Position numbers and translations under genes: made by a program
Shown here: positions 25,623-29,409 of the stretch, piece after piece
Layout of the letters: every line of letters begins with the position of its first letter
How positions within the stretch are numbered: position 1 is the first letter of the stretch
Virus record (IMG/VR): IMGVR_UViG_3300009785_000059
Coordinates: 1-29,409 of that record
Reading direction: 5' to 3' (one strand)
From: a virus
Length of the DNA stretch: 29,409 nt
Notes under the pieces: model-generated
Seen by the model: the letters and a program-made list of their open reading frames with translations, nothing else
Databases searched by the model: none
What the model was told of the DNA's origin: nothing

Positions 25623-26135
25623 TTAATACACCGACTGTGGTGTAGTTGATACACTTGATGTTGTGGTAGTTGTTGTTTCAGTAGAAGATGGTGTGGTAGT
25701 TGTTGATGTAGGTTTTTTAAAAGTATGACGTAACACAGCATTAACTCCAAGAACAGTATCAATATTTTGATCGATAAATCCAATTTCTACATTTACTTGA
25801 GTTGTCTCCTCGCCAGTTATTTCATCTATTACAACAAGATCACCCCATTCTATTACTTGAGAAACTCCAGAATCACCTACACTTATATCTGATGAACCGC
25901 TTGCAGCATGTCCACAAGTGGCTAAATCTCCAGCATTACAAACTGCAACACCTCCAATAAAAACTTTAAAAGAACCAGCAATCATAGTTGGTGCAGCATG
26001 AATTATTGGTGGTGCATGATTTGTAACTGAATCGCCATGAACTACTACTGCAGCTCCATTTGCAAATACTGTAGATTGTGATGCAATTAAAGCTCCTCCA
26101 GCAGAGTCTGTTCCATTTCTACATATACCTGCCAT
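25623..26135 (-). CDS. PAAR-domain spike-tip protein
   Basis: PAAR proteins cap the gp5/VgrG needle and form the sharp, usually metal-bound tip of contractile injection systems; T4 has gp5.4. Residues 1-95 of this 170-residue protein show the PAAR pattern: MAGICRNGTDSAGG, then FANGAAVVVHGDSVTNHAPP, and GGVAVCNAGDLATCGHAASG. His33, His40, His46, Cys66, Cys74 and His76 are possible metal ligands. After ~100 residues there is a C-terminal extension with a short beta segment and a Thr/Ser-rich tail (STETTTTTTSSVSTTPQSVY). Tip proteins with extensions often carry an effector or adaptor part, but this one is too short and simple for a recognisable enzyme. The gene starts eight bases after gp5 and its stop is one base before the propeller gene, as expected for a spike operon. 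Confidence 0.88.
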   Translation of the reverse strand: MAGICRNGTDSAGGALIASQSTVFANGAAVVVHGDSVTNHAPPIIHAAPTMIAGSFKVFIGGVAVCNAGDLATCGHAASGSSDISVGDSGVSQVIEWGDLVVIDEITGEETTQVNVEIGFIDQNIDTVLGVNAVLRHTFKKPTSTTTTPSSTETTTTTTSSVSTTPQSVY

Positions 26136-26143
26136 AAATTTCC

Positions 26144-27592
26144 CTAATTCAAGTTAATCGCTGTTGAACCATTTATATCAACAGTTGGTGCGGTAATATC
26201 AATAAGTGTGCCACCATTTATATCAACAGTAAGTGCAGTAACGTCAATAAGTGTTGTTGCATCCATATCAATTGATGTTTCAGATGCAATCGTCATAAGT
26301 GATGCAGACTTCATAAACAATGTTGTACCAGAACTTAGTGCCATTATACCAGAAGTACACGAAGCATAGATACTGTTGTTTGCATTTAGACGAATTGTTC
26401 CACCAGTTGTAATTGCAGTTATATCACTCTTTGCACTTAATATAAATTTTCCATTATTAATTCTTTGTTCATTACCCTCTGTGGTTACGTTGACATCTGC
26501 ACCAATGCGACCTTTAACTGCTTCCGTAATATTAAATGAATGAGTTCCGTTTATTTCTTCTTCAAGATTTCCACCTATTTCTCCAGCACCAATCTTTGTT
26601 CTCATATTTTTATGTATCTTTTGTGTATAATTTCCCTCTACCTCTAAATGATAATTACCTTTTACAAGATGTCTAACATCTCCACCGATTGTGAGATTAA
26701 CTGCACCACTTACATAGACGTTAGATCCACCAGCAATAATTTCATAGTTATCCCCAACAACTTTAACTGTCTTAGTTCCATCTGCAATTACTTCTTCATA
26801 TGTTCCAGAAGTATGTTCTCGAAATGTTCTTTCTCCATTTGGTGTATCATCTACTTCTGTGATGTGTCCAGACTCAGATTCAAATACATGATTGTAAGGA
26901 TACTTTCCAGAAACATAATCTCCATAGGTATCTGAATCTTCTAAATTAAAATCAATATCTTTTGGGTGTGGTTCATCAAACGTATTACGAGTTTCTTGAA
27001 CTGCTTCGTCTGATACTGTAGAAAGATATGGTTGTGTTGCGATTGGTATTTCTGTTTGTCTGTTTTCTCGTCTTGCAATAAGTGAGTTATGACTTTCCGA
27101 ATATTCGCCTTGTGCGAGTTTACTTGTATCAGACTCGCCAAAATCGTGTCCAGAGGAAAGTTGATATTCAATACCATCTACTGGATATGGGCCATATATT
27201 GGAGTACCAGCATACTCATCTTGAGTTGCAGTAGGGCCACGAGGATCACTAAAACCTTTTGTTGGGTCATGTTCTTTTGATGATATTCCAGGCAGACTAC
27301 CCATAATTATAGGTTGTTGTTTTTCAACTGCATCTCGAAAGAAACCAATTACCCAACTACCTTCAACAAGAAAAGAAGGACTGTTTCCTAACCCTTGCAT
27401 AGATGGATCTGTAACTGGGTGCATGACATGAGCCCACGGCAACTTGTTTGTAGGTAAGTCAATTAAATCTTCTGTATGAAATCCAAGACAACGAACACGA
27501 ACACGCCCCAAAGCATCTGGATCATTACGATCTTCTACGACTCCAGTAAACCAGACAAAGCCATCAAGACCCATAAAATAATTTTCAGACAT
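26144..27592 (-). CDS. 5: Baseplate hub/spike protein gp5 without lysozyme domain
   Basis: gp5 trimers form the central spike that pierces the host envelope. This 482-residue protein has the N-terminal OB-fold of the gp5/VgrG family: FVWFTGVVEDRNDPDALGRV at 13-32, then LPWAHVMHPVTDP, SWVIGFFRDAVEKQQPIIMG. In T4 a lysozyme domain follows at about residues 174-339. Here residues ~105-215 are a Pro/Glu/Asp-rich linker with no lysozyme signature. From ~215 (FESESGHITEVDDTPNGERT) to the end the protein is an intertwined beta-helix of short repeats (VKGNYHLEVEGNYTQKIHKN). The last turns are a 15-residue tandem repeat with VDINGGTLIDITAP. The TATAAATA late promoter and AAGGAG ribosome site lie just upstream. 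The downstream PAAR gene supplies the tip. Lytic activity at entry, if any, must come from another protein. Confidence 0.93.
   Translation of the reverse strand: MSENYFMGLDGFVWFTGVVEDRNDPDALGRVRVRCLGFHTEDLIDLPTNKLPWAHVMHPVTDPSMQGLGNSPSFLVEGSWVIGFFRDAVEKQQPIIMGSLPGISSKEHDPTKGFSDPRGPTATQDEYAGTPIYGPYPVDGIEYQLSSGHDFGESDTSKLAQGEYSESHNSLIARRENRQTEIPIATQPYLSTVSDEAVQETRNTFDEPHPKDIDFNLEDSDTYGDYVSGKYPYNHVFESESGHITEVDDTPNGERTFREHTSGTYEEVIADGTKTVKVVGDNYEIIAGGSNVYVSGAVNLTIGGDVRHLVKGNYHLEVEGNYTQKIHKNMRTKIGAGEIGGNLEEEINGTHSFNITEAVKGRIGADVNVTTEGNEQRINNGKFILSAKSDITAITTGGTIRLNANNSIYASCTSGIMALSSGTTLFMKSASLMTIASETSIDMDATTLIDVTALTVDINGGTLIDITAPTVDINGSTAINLN
26168..26257 (-). repeat. 45-base tandem repeat at the end of the gp5 needle
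   Basis: Two adjacent copies of a 45-base unit, starting at 26168 and 26213 on the plus strand and beginning accatttatatcaacagt, encode two 15-residue turns of the beta-helix (…TVDINGGTLIDITAP…). The copies differ at several bases, so this is an older duplication than the 49-base repeat in the propeller gene. Confidence 0.75.
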
Positions 27593-27612
27593 AGTTAGAC
27601 TCCTTACTGTGT

Positions 27613-27620
27613 TATTTATA
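27613..27620 (-). promoter_or_regulatory. T4-type late promoter upstream of gp5
   Basis: An exact TATAAATA on the minus strand lies about 20 bases upstream of the gp5 ATG. It sits between the 74-codon gene and gp5 and is followed by the AAGGAG ribosome site. It would start the spike transcript (gp5, PAAR, propeller, 590-residue protein). Confidence 0.8.
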
Positions 27621-27628
27621 AGGAGTAA

Positions 27629-27853
27629 CTATATCTTTTTTCGTATGGATGTTTTTAGATTTGGGTGTTCCTCATCTACTACCCAAACTGTTGTCAACAC
27701 TTTAGGTTTAGGTTCAGTATATTTTTCTAGCTCGTAAATAACTTCTTCATCATTATCACTATCATTTTTTAATTGGGTAAGTACCTTTTTGGCATCAACT
27801 AACTTCAAATCTTTGTGAAGAACTTGCTTAGAGCAAACTCTATATTTGACCAG
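27629..27853 (-). CDS. Small unknown protein, apparent CTG start
   Basis: A 74-codon frame begins at CTG (27853-27851) and ends at TAG (27631-27629). The CTG sits seven bases behind a strong ribosome site (AAAGGAG). An in-frame TAA lies just upstream of that site, and there is no ATG, GTG or TTG between them, so CTG is the best initiation codon in view. The product is highly charged (VKYRVCSKQVLHKDLKLVDA; KNDSDNDEEVIYELEKYTEP; a Lys/Arg-rich end). It has one Trp, no membrane segment and one Cys. Protein-like codon use and the ribosome site argue that it is a gene. If CTG is not used, the first standard in-frame start is a TTG 15 codons further in, with no good ribosome site. Function is not recognised. 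Confidence 0.55.
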   Translation of the reverse strand: MVKYRVCSKQVLHKDLKLVDAKKVLTQLKNDSDNDEEVIYELEKYTEPKPKVLTTVWVVDEEHPNLKTSIRKKI

Positions 27854-27919
27854 ATTGATTCTCCTTTATTGGTTGGAGAAAGTATATATAAGTTTTAAAA
27901 TGTTACCAAGTGATTTATG

Positions 27920-27993
27920 TGGAGCGAGTAGTAGGAATCGAACCCACTTCAACTGATTGGAAATCAGTAATAATACCATTATACTATACTCGC
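27920..27993 (-). tRNA. tRNA-Gly (anticodon UCC)
   Basis: The minus-strand sequence folds as a full cloverleaf. The acceptor stem is GCGAGTA/TACTCGC, the D-arm contains AATGGT, the anticodon stem ACTGA/TCAGT closes the loop TTTCCAA (anticodon TCC at loop positions 3-5), and the T-arm contains the GTTCGATTC loop. The discriminator base T and CCA are encoded. It is close to the E. coli tRNA-Gly(UCC) layout and reads GGA (and probably GGG). T4 also carries a tRNA-Gly of this specificity. GGA is frequent in the Gly-rich structural genes here, so a codon-supplementing role is plausible. Confidence 0.95.
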
Positions 27994-28016
27994 ATTATTG
28001 TTTTATCTTTTCGTTA

Positions 28017-28142
28017 TTAAAATTCTAGTAGTTCTTCAAGTCTATTGCGGCTGCACTCAAGGTGCTAGTCTACTTATCATAATATAATCTTTTCACATCT
28101 TACACGATACTTGTAACCATAAAGGTTATCGACTACTTTCAT
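28017..28142 (-). pseudogene. Probable decayed small gene with in-frame stops and frameshifts
   Basis: An ATG one base after the lipoprotein stop opens MKVVDNLYGYKYRVRCEKII and then meets TGA, TAA and TAG within six codons. The same frame resumes as LECSRNRLEELLEF before a final TAA. In a second frame the interrupted middle reads YYDK-stop-TST, which would join both parts into one plausible ~41-residue protein. The pattern suggests one or two small indels plus a stop in a once-intact gene, or errors in the sequence. The 21-codon front part alone could also be translated. The remainder of the 27593-28143 stretch holds only the 74-codon gene and the tRNA; I see no terminator hairpin in it. Confidence 0.4.
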
Positions 28143-28143
28143 T

Positions 28144-28362
28144 TTAATACTTATCATCATACCACAAACAATTCCATCTGTCAAGGTCTGAACACTTATT
28201 ATATACAGTCTTTACTCCATGAGCTGCAACCTCTATTGAAGACGGCATAGTGGTTATACAACCACTTAGAAAAACAACAGACAGTAAGAGTAGTAATGTT
28301 ACATAATAATAACTACAACTCTTTCTAAAATCTTTTCTATTCGGTGGATTCTGTTTCTTCAA
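28144..28362 (-). CDS. Small predicted lipoprotein
   Basis: A basic N-terminus ([19 protein letters not shown]) is followed by a hydrophobic segment [15 protein letters not shown], whose LSGC is a lipobox, so the Cys should be lipidated after signal-peptidase II cleavage. The mature part is only ~38 residues, with a C-terminal CLWYDDKY. I chose the TTG at 28362 because a perfect GGAGGA lies five to six bases upstream; in-frame ATGs at 28374 and 28404 lack a good site but would add 4 or 14 residues. The gene overlaps the end of uvsX. Small phage lipoproteins can be Rz1-like outer-membrane spanins or superinfection-exclusion proteins. The mature part here is not notably Pro-rich and no Rz partner is adjacent, so neither is established. 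Confidence 0.65.
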   Translation of the reverse strand: MKKQNPPNRKDFRKSCSYYYVTLLLLLSVVFLSGCITTMPSSIEVAAHGVKTVYNKCSDLDRWNCLWYDDKY

Positions 28363-29380
28363 TATGTCCTCCATACTTAAATTCTTTTGCGGCTGCATCA
28401 TCAATCTGTTGCATTACATCTTCAGTAAAATATTCAGTCGGATTATTAATAATAGTTTTACCGAACTGAGTCTTACCATCAGGCAATTGTATTCTTGTAG
28501 ATACTTGTTTAAAGATATCATACTTGACTGCAAGTTCTAATAGTCCATAATATCGATCAAGTCCATTCTCATAAGACAAACGAACATCAACCATTTTATT
28601 CTCTATAGTCAATCTCGACTTATGATTCTTACAATGCACAATGTTACCAATAACTTCTGTACCATCTTTCTCTTTCTTCTTAGATAAAAAGATAATAGAA
28701 GAAGCTGCATACTTCAATCCAGAACCACCACCCATTTCTTTTGTGGGAAACATACTTCCCATAGAGTCATATGTGTGATTAGTCACAACCATAGGAACAC
28801 CACAACGACCTAGTTTCAAAGTCAGTACTCTAAACGCAGCCTTCAACACTTGCGCTCTTGTCATATCTCTTGTTTCTTTTCCATCAGATGTATCTTCAAC
28901 TTCTTTCGTAGTTGATAACATACCTAAACTATCAAGACACATCATCATAGGGCGTCTGTCTTCTACTTTCTTTGCAAGGTAACTATCTAACACTTTAATT
29001 GCCTGTGTACGAAACTCTTGTACAGTAGTGACTGGTATCATAACCATTCTAGAGGGGTCTATACCTCTATCAATTACCATTTGTTTCGTAATCGCACTTT
29101 CACTTTCAAAGTACAAACAACCAGCCTCTGGATTGGAGTCAAGAAAACTCTTAACCATACCCATGACAAAGAACGTCTTTCCAGTTGCAGACTCACCAGC
29201 AATTGCAGTAATCTTATTAGATGGTAATCCACCATGAATAGAACCACTCAATAATGCATTAAAGATGTACGAACCAGTATCAATGAACCCACCGACATCT
29301 GCTCCCTCTACACCATCACTCACTAGAGCTGCATACTCATTACCAGTTTGTTTTATTATATCTTTAAAAAAATCATTCAC
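28337..29380 (-). CDS. uvsX: UvsX RecA-like recombinase
   Basis: UvsX is the T4-type strand-exchange protein for recombination-dependent replication and repair; it loads on ssDNA with UvsY and gp32. I take the GTG at 29380 as start (347 residues, [17 protein letters not shown]…) because AAGGAG lies eight bases upstream. The GTG at 29389 overlaps that ribosome site. Key motifs are Walker A GESATGKT (62-69), the ESES acidic motif with the likely catalytic Glu (YFESESA, ~90-96), Walker B MMMCLD (145-150), the DNA-binding loop regions around [13 protein letters not shown] and [18 protein letters not shown], and [11 protein letters not shown]. Length matches the family (T4 UvsX about 390). It is an early/middle gene in T4, and no TATAAATA late promoter is seen at its start; its promoter lies outside the window. 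Confidence 0.95.
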   Translation of the reverse strand: MNDFFKDIIKQTGNEYAALVSDGVEGADVGGFIDTGSYIFNALLSGSIHGGLPSNKITAIAGESATGKTFFVMGMVKSFLDSNPEAGCLYFESESAITKQMVIDRGIDPSRMVMIPVTTVQEFRTQAIKVLDSYLAKKVEDRRPMMMCLDSLGMLSTTKEVEDTSDGKETRDMTRAQVLKAAFRVLTLKLGRCGVPMVVTNHTYDSMGSMFPTKEMGGGSGLKYAASSIIFLSKKKEKDGTEVIGNIVHCKNHKSRLTIENKMVDVRLSYENGLDRYYGLLELAVKYDIFKQVSTRIQLPDGKTQFGKTIINNPTEYFTEDVMQQIDDAAAKEFKYGGHIEETESTE

Positions 29381-29409
29381 TATAGTCACTCCTTGTATTC
29401 TTACATGAA

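Noticed and set aside
25622-25783. N-terminal extension of the propeller gene upstream of 25621
   Set aside because: The open frame continues but lies entirely over the PAAR gene and is Leu/His/Gln-rich as expected for an antiregister of its Thr-rich tail; the ATG at 25621 directly after the PAAR stop is the natural start.
27885-27895. TATATATA as a fourth late promoter in front of the 74-codon gene
   Set aside because: It deviates from TATAAATA and such AT runs are common in this DNA; kept only as a weak possibility.
28025-28080. Possible second tRNA or small RNA next to tRNA-Gly
   Set aside because: Short inverted bases (gcac/gtgc) are present but no cloverleaf, no T-loop consensus and no terminator; the stretch is better explained as a decayed reading frame.

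Overview
The window is a 29.4-kb piece of the late structural region of a T4-superfamily tailed phage (contractile-tail myovirus). It is AT-rich and every gene I can support lies on the minus strand, so transcription runs from right to left. The T4 landmarks are the UvsX recombinase, the baseplate proteins gp5, gp25, gp6 and gp8, and T4-type late promoters with the core TATAAATA. The accessory content points to the marine branch (cyanophage- or pelagiphage-like) rather than enteric T4: a DUF4815-type protein, giant modular baseplate proteins with cupredoxin-like and 'ITG' modules, a lysozyme-less gp5, and a tail protein beginning MAITANQV. The host cannot be read from the sequence; a marine alpha-proteobacterium such as SAR11 or a picocyanobacterium are the reasonable guesses.

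Layout in the direction of transcription: (1) 29.4-28.1 kb: uvsX, overlapped at its 3' end by a small lipoprotein gene. (2) 28.1-27.6 kb: a gene-poor stretch holding a small decayed reading frame, a tRNA-Gly(UCC) with encoded CCA, a 74-codon gene that appears to start at CTG, and a late promoter. (3) 27.6-21.1 kb: the spike section: gp5 (OB fold plus beta-helix, no lysozyme domain), a PAAR tip protein, a 901-residue FG-GAP-like beta-propeller protein and a 590-residue protein of unknown function. (4) 21.1-9.1 kb: the wedge section: a HlyC-like protein acyltransferase with its own late promoter, gp25 carrying a 280-residue Asp/Gly/Ser-rich N-terminal extension, gp6 ending in 17 serines, a 2215-residue gp7-position protein, then gp8 behind another late promoter. 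(5) 9.1-0 kb: a 1617-residue DUF4815-type protein, a free-standing Hint (hedgehog/intein) domain, a 619-residue protein that looks like the detached C-terminal half of DUF4815 proteins, a 75-residue coiled-coil protein, and the first 566 codons of a long tail-fibre-like protein that leaves the window.

Most genes are packed with TAATG overlaps or gaps of a few bases, so each late promoter probably drives a multi-gene transcript. Together they would build the central spike and six wedges of a contractile-tail baseplate and the proteins attached to its rim. The least expected parts are the HlyC-like acyltransferase next to a RTX-like Asp/Gly-rich gp25 extension, the stand-alone Hint domain between two halves of what is probably one ancestral protein, and an intact-looking cupredoxin ligand set in a baseplate protein that is split by an inserted module also found in the neighbouring propeller protein.
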